Made by a program: the position numbers and the translations under genes | Notes under the pieces: model-generated | What the model was told of the DNA's origin: nothing | What the model saw: the letters and a program-made list of their open reading frames with translations, nothing else | Databases searched by the model: none | Assembly (NCBI RefSeq): GCF_002099425.1 | Contig: NW_018343984.1 | Coordinates: forward strand, 15,007,501 to 15,071,500 | Length of the DNA stretch: 64,000 bases | Source of the DNA: Phascolarctos cinereus | Taxonomy: Eukaryota > Chordata > Mammalia > Diprotodontia > Phascolarctidae | Direction: 5' to 3' | Shown here: positions 32,551 to 42,129 of the stretch, piece by piece | Numbering within the stretch: the first letter of the stretch is position 1 | Layout: each line of letters opens with the position of its first letter

Positions 32551-32989
32551 GATTGATTGTGGCCTTCATCAGTTTTGAGAAAATCCCTTTGGGCAGTTTC
32601 TGACTTGCTAGGGGGAGGTTTTTGTTTTGTTTTTGAGAATACAAAACATTCCTTCGTTGGTATGTTGGTAGTTTATAAAAATCTGTTTATAAAAATAAAG
32701 AATAAAATCTTCTCACTTAACCTTAATGTAAACTTGTGACTTTTTGTTATAATTAAATGACTCAAAGTGATCTTTCTGTCCTCTAAACATGGGTAGCACA
32801 TAATTTTTATCACTTATGTGATAGCTGATCTTATAAGTAAATCGTCAAAATACCAGTTCAGTTATTTTTTTTTTCAGTTAAATGAGAACTACAAAGTGAA
32901 ATTGCAGCTGCACAATCCTGTGATAATTTATCTGTGGTATACATACTGAATCTGTCTTGAAACATAAGGCAAAGCCAGCTTAATTGATG

Positions 32990-33668
32990 TAGCCAGGCAC
33001 CCTGAGGGGGAGGGGCAGGTAGCGCATGCCAGGGCATACCACCACCATTGCCTGTCTGCCCTCACACCCTGATGGAAAGAGCCCAGGAGCCTGAACCTAA
33101 AAGCCTCAGAAATAGCAGCGATCCCCAGGCCATCAGACCTACTTCCAATTCAGCCAGCCCCATAGCCGCCATTGTGGAGAAGAGGCCCACCTTTCTCATC
33201 ACCAGCAGCAACATGCTGATGGACTGCCACCAGCAGACACATAAGCACATGAGTGGCCTCCCTCCCCCTGGACCATCAGGCCTATTTCCAGCCCATCCTC
33301 GCCATCCCTATCAGAACTGCCGCAAACAGGGTTGGCAGGCCAGCCCAGCTGAGGCAGCCGGGCACCCTGAGGAAGAGGCAGGAGGCAGCACGTGCAGGTA
33401 AGTCAGAGTGCCACCTCCACCTTGACTGCCATCTCCCTTCAGGCCTTGAGCCCAACAGCCCTGCAGATGGCAGCCGTCATCCTGGAAGCGTCCCTATGGA
33501 GATGAGCCTTCCTACCTACCGCTCCTACAGATGTTCCAGCCGCAGCTGCTAGAGGCCTGTCAAATGGCTCAGCATCAGGAACTGATCTTTTATCAGAAAG
33601 AAGAGGCTTTGCTATCTGCTTTGCCGCTGCACCCTAAGGACCATGGGACCTTTCCATCTAACTTGTAG
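32990..33668 (+). other. GC-rich, partly open block of unknown nature
   Basis: About 680 bp stand out from the A/T-rich surroundings by G+C content. Frames open here are 33048-33401 (117 codons, proline-rich, with a HPEEEAGG stretch), 33253-33552 (99 codons) and a shorter open stretch ending in TAG at 33666-33668 that contains MAQHQELIFYQKEEALL. Two internal similarities suggest an old internal duplication: (C/G)GGCACCCTGAGG near 33000 and 33360, and ACCATCAGGCCTA near 33275 with its counterpart near 33130. I recognise no domain. It could be a retrocopy or pseudogene of a host gene, an uncommon repeat, or part of a mobile element. An L2-like 3' tail follows directly. No function is assigned. 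Confidence 0.4.
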
Positions 33669-33669
33669 C

Positions 33670-33956
33670 TGAAACCTTCCCTATGTGTTGTCTCCCTTGT
33701 TAAAATAGGAGCTCCTTGGGGCAGCTAGGTGATGCAGTGGATAGAGCACTGACCTTGGAGTCAGGAGGACCCAAGTGCAAATCCGGCCTCAGACACATAA
33801 CATAACACTTAACTAGCTATGTGACCCTGGGCAAGTCACTTAACCCTGATTGCCTTACCGCGCCGCCCCCCCCACAAAAAAAATAGGAGCTCCTTGAGAA
33901 TAGGGGACTGTTTTTTCTCTTTGTAACCCCAGTGCTTAACATAGTGCTTTGTGTTT
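33670..33956 (+). mobile_element. L2-like 3' tail interrupted by a SINE
   Basis: 'TGTGTTGTCTCCCTTGTTAA', 'AATAGGAGCTCCTTGAGAAT', 'GGGACTGTTTTTTCTC' and 'AACCCCAGTGCTTAACATAG' make a typical L2-type end once the SINE at 33719-33879 is set aside. The minus-strand L1 at 33957 adjoins it. Confidence 0.65.
33719..33879 (+). mobile_element. A-tailed tRNA-derived SINE with 17-bp target duplication
   Basis: Near-consensus: 'GGCAGCTAGGTGATGCAGTG', 'ACCTTGGAGTCAGGAGGACC', 'AATCCGGCCTCAGACACATA', 'TGTGACCCTGGGCAAGTCAC', then a C-run and an A-tail. AAAATAGGAGCTCCTTG lies at 33702-33718 and again at 33880-33896. Confidence 0.93.
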
Positions 33957-36900
33957 ATTTATTATTAACATTCTATTATTTTTAAATTGAGTTCCAAATT
34001 CTCTCTATTACTCCCATCCCTGGAAAGGCAAGAAAAATTATGTTGACTATACATGTGAAATCATGCAAAATGTTTCCACGTTAGCCACATATCAAAAAAA
34101 GGAAGGAAGGAAGAAAAAAAAGGAAAGAAAGAATTATGCTTTAATTTGCACTCAGAGTTTAGCATTTTTTCATTGCGAATACTTTGGAATTGTCTTGGAT
34201 CACGTGTTGATCAGAATAGTCAAGACTGCCACAGTTAGTCACCATTTAACATTGCTCTTACTGTGCACCTGGTTCTTTTCACTTTACTTGGCATCCATTC
34301 ATATAAGCCTTGCTATGTTTTTCTGAAACCGCCCTCCTCCTCATTTCTTATAAATAGTGCTCCATCACAATCGTGTGCCACAACTTGTTCAGCCATTCCT
34401 CAATTGGTGGACACCCCCTCAATTTCTAATTTTTCCCACCACAGAAAGAGCTACTGTAAATATTTTTGGACATATAGGTCCTTTCTCTTTTTCTTTAATC
34501 TTTGGGAGTACAGACCTAGTAGTGGTATTTCTGGATCAAAGGGTGTGCAAGTTTTATAGCCCTTTGGGCACAGTTCCAAATTGCTCTCCAGAATGGTTGG
34601 ACCAGTTCACTACTTTACCATCAGTGCATTGATGTACCTGTTTTCCCTTATCCCCTCAGCATTTGTCATTTCCCATAGGTATCAGGTGGTACCTCAGAGT
34701 TGTTTTAATATGCATTTCTCTTATCACTAGTAGCATTTTTCCTATGACTCTGGATAGCTTTGAATTCTTCTTCTGCAAACTGCCTTTTCATATCCTTTGA
34801 TCATTGAACAATAGAGGAATGGCTCTTATTTTTATAAATTTGAATCAGTTTCTTATATATTTGAGAAATGAGGCCTGTATTAGACAAATTTGCTGTAAAG
34901 TTTTTTTGATGGCACTTCATTGTCTGTGGGACCTTTTAGCAAAATGTAGTTTCCACGATTGTCTCTTTTAATTAGGTCTATTTTTGCTTTTGCTTTGTCT
35001 GAAATCATTGTTGCTGCCCCTGTCTTTTTTACTTCAGCTGAAGTGTATTAGATTCTACTCCAGCCCTTTATTTTAACTCTGTGTGTCTTTCTGTTTCAAC
35101 TGTATCTTTTGTACAGAACATATTGTTGGATTCTGGTTTCTAATCCATTTTGCTATCTACTTCTGTTTTATGAGTTAGCTTATCCCATTCCTATTCACAG
35201 TAATGATTACTCTTCCTCTCCATTCTGTTTTCTTCTGTTTATCCTTCTCTCTTTTTATCCTGTCTCTTCTTAGAAGTCTGTTTTGCTTCTGACCATTGTC
35301 TTCCTTAATTTGCCTTCCCTTTTATCATCTCCCCTCACCCATAATCTCTAATTCCCTTTACCTCTTCTTTCCCTATTGGGTAAGATAGATTTCCATACCC
35401 TGATGAAAGAGTATTCTTCCCTCTTTGAACCAATTCCAATGAGAATGAGGGTCAAGCATTGCCTGCCACCCCCTCATTTTCTCTTCCACCATAAAAGCTC
35501 TTCATTGTATTCCTCATTTATGTGAGAAAATTTTCCCCATTCTACCTACCTCTTCCTCCTCCCAGTACATCCTTCTTTCTTACCCCTACCTTTTTTTTTT
35601 GAGAGCATCCCAACATGATTGACTCATACTTGTCCCCTCTGTCGCTGTAGATTTCTTCTAATAATGATAGAGTTCTTAGGAGTTATCTGTGTCATCTTCC
35701 CATAGGAATGTAAATAGTTTAACTTTCTTGAGTCATTACGATGACTCTTTCATGTTTACCTCTTTATGCTGCTCTTGAGTCTTGTGTTTGAATATTAGAT
35801 TTTCTGTTCATCTCTAGTCTTTTCATCAGGAGTGCTTGAAGGTCCTCCATTTCATTAAATGTCTGTGTTTTCCCTTGAAGGATTATACTCAGTTTTGCAT
35901 GGCAGATTCTTGATTATAATCCTTGCTCCTTTGCCTTCTGGGAAGTTGTAATCTAAGACCTCTGCTCCTTTAAAATGGAAGCTGTTCAATTTTGTGTGAT
36001 TCTGACTGCGGCTCCATGATATTTGAATCGTTTCTTTCTGGTTGCTTGCAGTATTTTCTCCTTAACCTGGGAGCTGTAATATTCCTGGGAGTTTTCATTT
36101 TGGGATCACTTTCAGGAAGAGGTCAATGGATTCTTTTAATTACTGTTTTACATCTAGATCTAAGATTTTGGGGCAGTTTTCCTCAGTAATTTCTTGAAAT
36201 ATGATGTCTTGGCTCTTTTTTAATTGTGAGTTTCAGGTAGTCCAATAACTCTTAAATTATCTCTCCTCATTCTACTTTCCAGATTAGTTGTTTTTTCCAA
36301 TAAGATATTTCACATTTTCTTCCATTTTTCATTCTTTTGACTTTGTTTTATTTTTTCTTGAAGACTTATGGTGTCCACTTGCCCAGTCCTAATTTTTATT
36401 ATTTATTTAATTGCTGAGGCAATCAGGGTTAAGTATTTGCCCAGGGTCACACAGCTAGTAAGTGCCATGTGTCTGAAGCCAGATTTAGTGGTCCTAATTT
36501 TTAAGGAATTATTTTCTTCAGTGAGATTTTGTACCTCTTTTTCCATTTGGCTACTTTTGCTTTTTAAAGAATTCTTTTCTCCATTGAATTTTTGTACCTC
36601 CTTTTCCATTTGTCCTATTCTGCTTTTAAAACAGTTTTTTTCTTCAGTGAATTTTTGTTTTTTTTAAGGTGTTACGTCAGTATTTTTTGTGCCTCTTTTA
36701 CCAAGTTGTTAAATGCTCTTTTTATAGTTTTCTTGCAGCACTCTCATTTCTTTTCCCTATTTTTCTTCTATCACTCTTACAGCTTTCTGTAACTCTTCTG
36801 GAAATTCTTTCTGGCCTTGGACTTACTTAGCATTTTTCTTTGAGGCTTTAGTTGTAGCTGTTCTCACATTATTATCTTTTAAGTTTTTGTTTTGGTGTTC

Positions 36901-37588
36901 CCTATTGCCTTGGTAGCTTTTTGGTTAAATTCTTTTTTTTTTTTTGTTACTTGCTCATTTTTTCAGCCTATGCCTTTGCTTTGAACTTTATGTTAAAGTT
37001 GGGCTCTATTTATCTGGGAGTCAGGAAGCGCTGTCCCGATCTTCAGGCTTTTTTGTGCTGTTGTTTTTGGAGCTAGTTCTAGGGGTCTGCAATCTTTTGG
37101 TGCTTCCAAGGATATAGTCACTGCTCTTCTGGTCTGGGCTCTGGTCTTTGCCCAGGAAGGGCCCTTACTCCCTCAAGTGCTAGTACTCCTCTTTGATACC
37201 ATGATCAGGGCCCCTGTTCCTTGTGACTAATCACAAGTGCTCCTCTCCACCTCGGAACTGTGACCCAGAATTGCTTGTGGGCGATAGACTTGCCAGTCAG
37301 CAGCAGGTGCACTCTGTGCCAGCAGAGAGCCTCGTGTAAGCTCTTTCTAACCGTTTATCTGATTCCCTTACCGTCTGTGGGCTGAGAGCTCCCAAAGCTG
37401 CTGCTGCTGCTTCTGTCCTCCTGTGGACCTCCGGAGCTGTCTTACATTGGAAAAATACCTCTCTGACCCTTTGTTGGCCCTGCTGCTGCACAATTTGATT
37501 TGAAGTGTTACTTTGGAGTTGTTTGGAGGGGAATATTGGGAGACTTCAGCTGGATCCTGGCCTGTACTTCCCCATCTTGGCTCTGCCC
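33957..37588 (-). mobile_element. Marsupial L1 LINE, both ends present, internally deleted
   Basis: Reading the minus strand, the 5' end (complement of CATCTTGGCTCTGCCC near 37570-37585) is followed by a 5' UTR to about 36960. ORF1 follows, with a long coiled coil visible near 36490-36610 as MEKEVQKFNGEKNSLKSK and MEKEVQNLTEENNSLKI. Next come the ORF1 C-terminal region to about 35700 and part of the ORF2 endonuclease near 34900-35110 (a frame reading KKTGAATMISDKAKAKIDL). The text then jumps near 34890 to the ORF2 C-terminal region (34250-34880) and the 3' UTR, which ends near 33957. At about 3.6 kb against 6-7 kb for a complete L1, roughly 3 kb including the reverse transcriptase is missing. 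Frames carry many stops, so it is inactive. Confidence 0.85.
36399..36490 (-). mobile_element. 5'-truncated SINE inside the L1 ORF1
   Basis: Antisense 'AATTGCTGAGGCAATCAGGG', 'TTGCCCAGGGTCACACAGCT' and 'AAGTGCCATGTGTCTGAAGC' make a 92-bp truncated SINE. The 13-base run GTCCTAATTTTTA occurs at 36386-36398 and 36491-36503. Because the duplication consists of L1 sequence, the SINE is younger than the L1. Confidence 0.92.
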
Positions 37589-37599
37589 ACTGAATTCTT

Positions 37600-38220
37600 T
37601 CCTTTTTTTTTTTTTAAAGTGATTTTTATTGTTTTATTCTGTGGCATATTGTATGTAGCCTATGTGCCAATTGGGAAAATGCACTTGCAAAGTCAGTTTT
37701 TGTGTATTTTTTATTTCTTGTATTCATCTGAAGAGAGTATTTACCTCTGCAACCAAATATGACCTCTGGGAGAGTTTTTAAATTCCTAGGAGTCCTCTGC
37801 TTCTATTTCTTTAACTCATATGTATCCTTAAGCCCAAGAGTAGAGATTTGTATCTGTCAAATAGATTGCATCTTGGTGCAAAAAAATCATCTTAAGGAGT
37901 TTGAAAAAGGGCTATTTTTATAGTGAAGAAGTAGCTGTCTTCCAAAAGCTAATGTGTTCTTAAAATTGTACACTTCAATGTGGGTGTCCTTCCTGAACTC
38001 ATCTCAAAAATATTATTTGGTATAGATGGATTGAAAAATTCTCATTCATGAGTAGATTAAAAGATTTAATTAAGTACTTTAAAAATGAATACTAGCCATT
38101 ACAATCTCATCACCTCAAGGGAATATGTTTGGTGGAATTTGCAGGAACAGAGCTAGGGGCAATTAGGGAAAGGTGAGAATACCTTACTCATCCTACTCTT
38201 TCCCATACTCATTCTAACCT
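37600..38220. other. Single-copy-looking DNA, no gene
   Basis: A/T-rich. The 85-codon frame at 37505-37762 straddles the L1 end and a poly-T run and is not credible. Confidence 0.5.
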
Positions 38221-38227
38221 CAAACCA

Positions 38228-38405
38228 CATGATAGAATGGTATGAATGCTGGATTTAGAGACAGAAGACTAGGGTTCAAATCCCAGCCCTGCCCCTTAGT
38301 GTCTTTGTGACCTTAGACAAGTCATTTCATTTTTCTTGGCCCTAGTTTCTTTATCTTTAAATGAGGGTTAGACTAAATGTCTTTCAGCTCTAAATTTCAT
38401 TGTCT
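38228..38405 (+). mobile_element. CORE-SINE with L3-type tail
   Basis: 'ATAGAATGGTATGAATGCTG', 'AGGGTTCAAATCCCAGCCCT', 'TTGTGACCTTAGACAAGTCA' and a tail 'GGTTAGACTAAATGTCTTTC...CTCTAAATTTC', which is the CR1/L3-like terminus. Confidence 0.78.
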
Positions 38406-38499
38406 TTGAAAAGTCTGCCACGTAATTCTCCCCTATACCACCAATCTGCCTATGATTCAGCTAGTTCAGGAACAGTGCTCACAACCCTCCACAAAGAAT

Positions 38500-38640
38500 A
38501 GCTCACATTTGTGTAATATTTCAACAGACCTATGAAGTAAGTGTAATGTAAATACCGTTGTACCTACATTTCATAAATGAGGAAATGGGCGCTTAGTGGC
38601 TGACAGGCTAGTGTGTTGGAAAGCTGGGACTTGGATGTCT
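38500..38640 (-). mobile_element. MIR fragment
   Basis: 'AGACCTATGAAGTAAGTGTA', 'CTACATTTCATAAATGAGGA' and 'TGTTGGAAAGCTGGGACTTG' give the antisense MIR order. Confidence 0.6.
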
Positions 38641-38965
38641 CCTGTCCATAAACCCAGTGTTCTTTTCCCTGAAGTGTGCAGTCTCTGCAGTAAATCGGGT
38701 CCTCTGCTCTCCAGGACAAAGAGAAGAAAAGACAACCACCTGGAACAGGACATGTATAACTTTCTGCCATAGGAAAAGAGGCATGTCACTCACAGCTATC
38801 AGGGTGCCATCCCAGAGGTAACAGTGTCCTGCCAAGCTTCCACCTTTACAAGTTCCTAAAAAACCAATCATAGAGTTGGAATGGCCCTTAGAAACAAATG
38901 ACAAAGATATCCTCTACTGCTTAGCTAAAAAATGGTCATTCAGCCTCTGCTTGAAGTGACTTTGG

Positions 38966-39533
38966 TGCAGCCAGGGTGGGTCCTCGTCCTTGGCCATCTC
39001 CAGGTAGAGGCCAGATGACGTTGACTCTAAATCAGTTAAACTTAGAGACTTCTCAGGGTCGAAGCAAAAGTTACTTTTTATTACAGTCTCAGAGAAAGGG
39101 TGGTCTGCTTCCAGGTACACTTTCAGGAGGAAAGAGGCAAACAAACCTCCACCCACCACTATCCCTTATTCCCATTGGCTGGGGAGGCGGGCTTACATTC
39201 TTAGATAGGAAAAATTCAAAGACAAAGAACAAGGAAACAGGGGATAGCCAACCCAAACATCCATGTCCTTATTTAGTAAACCTAATGCTGACGTAACAGT
39301 GGTGTGGTGATCAGGGCAGGGTTTAGGGCCGAATCCCCATGAGTTAGGTAATTCCTAGGAAACCGAAATTTTCTGCAATTTCCCCTCCCTAACCCCCTTC
39401 TCCTTATCCCAGAGACAAGAAAAGGTGGGAAGCTTTTCAAAGGGCAAGCAGTTCAGCTGGGGGGCAGGGCTGTTCTTTAAAGCAGCAGTCAAGAAATATC
39501 ACCAAGAACCGTTGATCCCCTGAGGAGGCTTCA
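38966..39533 (-). mobile_element. Solo LTR, class II (betaretrovirus-like) by its 6-bp duplication
   Basis: A 568-bp unit begins TGCAGCCAGGG and ends GGAGGCTTCA, flanked by the six-base direct repeat CTTTGG (38960-38965 and 39534-39539). TTTATT at 39077-39082 reads AATAAA on the minus strand, and ATTGG at 39174-39178 reads CCAAT on that strand. This places U3 on the right and sets the orientation. No internal retroviral text is present. It sits inside an older L3 copy. It is unrelated to the LTRs at 25.8-27.5 kb. Both flanking repeats are identical, which suggests moderate age. Only the LTR survives. Confidence 0.78.
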
Positions 39534-39817
39534 CTTTGGAGAGATCATCTCTCACCACCTTTCCTTAGTTATGGTGCACTGGGGCTCCTTTCTTGGATGG
39601 ACTGCGTTAGATGGCTGCTAAGATCCCCATCAACTCTCTAGGTTCCCTGACTCTGCATAGCTCTAGCTGTGGAGAAGTTTTTCTCGCCATCAAGCCTCAG
39701 TTTGCTTCTTTCTTTCTTCTACCCATTAATTGTTCCTCATTCTGCCCTCTGGGGCCAAGGGCAAGGTTCATCTCTCTCCCACATGGCAGCCTTTCATATA
39801 TTTAAAAAGGGAAGGAA

Positions 39818-39950
39818 TAAGCATTCATAATGCACCTAGTACATGCCAGGCACAGTGCTAAGAGCTTTGCAAGTGTTATCTGATCTCAATTAATATAAAG
39901 TAATAATCTCATAAATGAGATTATTTGATATCATTTAATTTAAAGACCTA
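39818..39950 (-). mobile_element. MIR 3' part, inserted in L3
   Basis: 'GTACATGCCAGGCACAGTGC', 'TAAGAGCTTTGCAAGTGTTA' and 'TCTGATCTCAATTAATATAA' match the antisense MIR terminus. Confidence 0.65.
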
Positions 39951-40254
39951 TCTTGATATATTCTCTCCTCCTTAATTATTTTTTTTTCCAGGTTAAACAT
40001 CCTTTAGCCTATATTCATATCATAGTCCTTACTTGCCCGTGTTTCCCTAAACTGAACCCATGCTCCAGATATGTTTACAGACGAGTACAGTGGGTGGATC
40101 ATCTGGTCTTGAACAATGCATGCTCCTCTTAATGACACTAAACACACTTAGTACAATAAAATGGCTAAGCTACTACATCACTGCCAGAAATTAGGGAATA
40201 CTCTGATCCCTGTGTTTGCTTTTATATAAATACCAACTGAGTGGGGGTGGGGGC

Positions 40255-40455
40255 ACCAAGGAAAGTGCTTGTGTTCTAGGACATGGTACTTGAACTGAGT
40301 TTGAAGGGAGTGAGGAATTCCAAAAGGTGGAGGTGAAGAGGGAAGAGCATTCCAGGCATGGGGGAGGGCCTGTGCAAACAGGAAGGTGGAAGATAAAATA
40401 TTATGTCTGGGGAGAGCAAAGTGGATGGGTTTGGCTGGAACATTAGCATGTTTGA
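40255..40455 (-). mobile_element. L2 fragment, antisense
   Basis: 'ACTTGAACTGAGTTTGAAGG', 'AGAGCATTCCAGGCATGGGG' and 'GGCCTGTGCAAACAGGAAGG' are the antisense L2 segment just inside its 3' end. Confidence 0.78.
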
Positions 40456-40459
40456 GGAA

Positions 40460-41280
40460 AAGTCCTGAGTTATTTACCGAGCCTGACTGCCTTCTACTGG
40501 CTCTAGGTTCCCAGATAATTCAATTTAACATTTACATGGCCTGCGGCTCAGGGCTTCTCCAGATTGCTGGGCTCACTAGGGCCCTTGTGAAATTCAGTCT
40601 TGGGCCTCCTTTCCTCTCCTCCCACCCCCAAAGGATGATTTTTCTCTTTGCTCACTGCCTGTAACCGATGCTGTTATTCGTCCTTTGTTCTTGAAGAGGA
40701 CCAATGATATCAACAGTAGCAACAACTGCTGTTAGTCCAGGAAAATCTCCCGAAATGCCCGTGGGAAAAGTTCTCTAAATTTCCTGAAATGCTGATTTTT
40801 CCCCCTCAAGCTAGTGGTGCCACTAGGTGGCTTAGACTCCTCCCGGAAGGTAAACATTTTGGGACTGCTGACTGAGCAATCTCGTTCCCTCTGGACCTGT
40901 GCTACCTGAGTACTTACTGGTTTGCTCACCTAAGAGGTCGCTTTTCAGTAGCCATGCGTCCGTTCCTCTTCGTTGTCCAAGGAGCACACTGGGTCAGTGC
41001 ATTTTTGTCTTAAAGGTCTGTTCTGTAAATCTGGGATTACCCATGAGGTGATGCCTAGAACTGGTACTAGCAAGAAAATATTTCTTCTCTGGCCAGAAGA
41101 CTGGATTCTGGGATCACAGCATCTGAGGAATGAACAACCACCTCTTCTCTACTCAGATTTCGGGTTTCACAAACACGGTGACAACAACAGACCACTGCAG
41201 GGATGATCTGTGTTGTTGATCATGATCAGTGATTGATTTTATTGATTGATTTGCATGAATGATTTGTACTCTTACAGTAC
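40460..41280. other. Unassigned stretch, no gene
   Basis: 'GTCCTTTGTTCTTGAAGAGG' at 40680 resembles a marsupial interspersed repeat that I cannot name. 40740-40960 holds a 65-codon minus frame without family resemblance. 41215-41285 is an ATTG-rich low-complexity patch. Confidence 0.4.
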
Positions 41281-41284
41281 TCAG

Positions 41285-41649
41285 ATGATCGGAATCATAG
41301 CATTGGAAGGGACTTTGAAGGTCCTCTCGTCTGATATCCCCCATGCAAGAGAGTCTTCCCTACAATATCCTTGACACAGAATGACTCAGTCATCCTCAGA
41401 ACACAGCCAAGAAAATGTGCAGTCAGTCCATTCCATTTGAAATGTCTTTTGAGATGGATTGTGCTTGTGTAACATCTTCTCCTTGCATCTGTTTTGCATT
41501 CTGGAGATGATATGCTGACAAGATTCCCTCTTCATTATTAGAGACCTTCTTATATTTAAAGATAGATGTCAGGAAGGTTCTTTTTTCCAGACTAAATGTC
41601 CTTGGTTCCTTCATTCCTCATATGACATGGCTCCCAACCTGCTTGCTAT
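41285..41649 (-). mobile_element. L3 (CR1-clade) fragment, antisense
   Basis: 'AATCATAGCATTGGAAGGGA', 'CTTTGAAGGTCCTCTCGTC', 'AGATGTCAGGAAGGTTC' and 'CCTCATATGACATGGCTCCC' follow the antisense L3 3' end. Confidence 0.7.
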
Positions 41650-41830
41650 CCCACGTTCAAAAGGAAAATGGCATGTTTTGTGCTCTTTCTTTTTTCACTG
41701 CTCAGTAACTTGCTGAGGAAGAATTTACTGTGTTTCAAGATGAACCGATTCCAAATACATTAACATATTAATTGGGAAGTTATCATTTCAACAGAGAATC
41801 ATCCTTTAGAGTAAATAGATCAATTCACAG
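41650..41830 (-). repeat. Unassigned 155-180-bp repeat, inverted pair member A
   Basis: Its reverse complement closely matches 43606-43759: CCCAATTAAT, AAATGATAACTTCCC, AAAGGATGATTCTCT, GAGCAGTGAAAAAAGAAAGA and TTTTGAAC. It is bounded on the left by L3 and on the right by a SINE. Family unknown. Confidence 0.8.
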
Positions 41831-41831
41831 A

Positions 41832-42072
41832 TTAATGGAATGAGCCATAGAGTGCCGGGCATAGGGAAAACTCATCTTCCTGAATTAAAATCAGGCCTTA
41901 GACACTTAGTAGCTGTGTGACCCTGGGCAAGTCACTTAATACTGTCTGCCTTAGTTTCGTCATCTGTAAAATGAGCTGGAGAAGGAAATGGCAAGCCACT
42001 CTAGTATCTTTGCCAAGAAAACCCCAATGGAGTCACTGAGAGTTGGACACGACTGAAAATGACTGAACATCA
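41832..42072 (+). mobile_element. Marsupial tRNA-CORE SINE, long form
   Basis: 'TAGTAGCTGTGTGACCCTGG', 'TTCGTCATCTGTAAAATGAG', 'GCTGGAGAAGGAAATGGCAA' and 'GTTGGACACGACTGAAAATG' give core and tail in order, with a degraded head. Same subfamily as 8347-8583 and 58503-58752. Confidence 0.85.
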
Positions 42073-42129
42073 AGAGGAGCTGGAAGAGACCCTGGAGTTT
42101 CTGTCCTTTTCCAACCTTATTTTACAGAT

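Larger units (their letters stand above)
38868..40160 (-). mobile_element. L3 (CR1-clade) LINE, composite of several pieces
   Basis: The pieces are 38868-38965 (GAGTTGGAATGGCCCTTAGA, TTCAGCCTCTGCTTGAAGTG), about 39658-39815 (GTGGAGAAGTTTTTC, TCATTCTGCCCTCTGGGGCC) and about 39960-40160 (CCAGGTTAAACATCC, GAACCCATGCTCCAGATATG). Together they follow the antisense 3' half of L3. It is interrupted by the solo LTR 38966-39533, by a possible SINE-tail scrap near 39593-39657, and by a MIR-like piece near 39818-39950. No coding capacity remains. Confidence 0.7.

Noticed and set aside
33398-33441. AGGTAAGT donor-like and TCCCTTCAG acceptor-like words inside the GC-rich block
   Set aside because: They would define an intron of about 40 bp, too short for vertebrate splicing.
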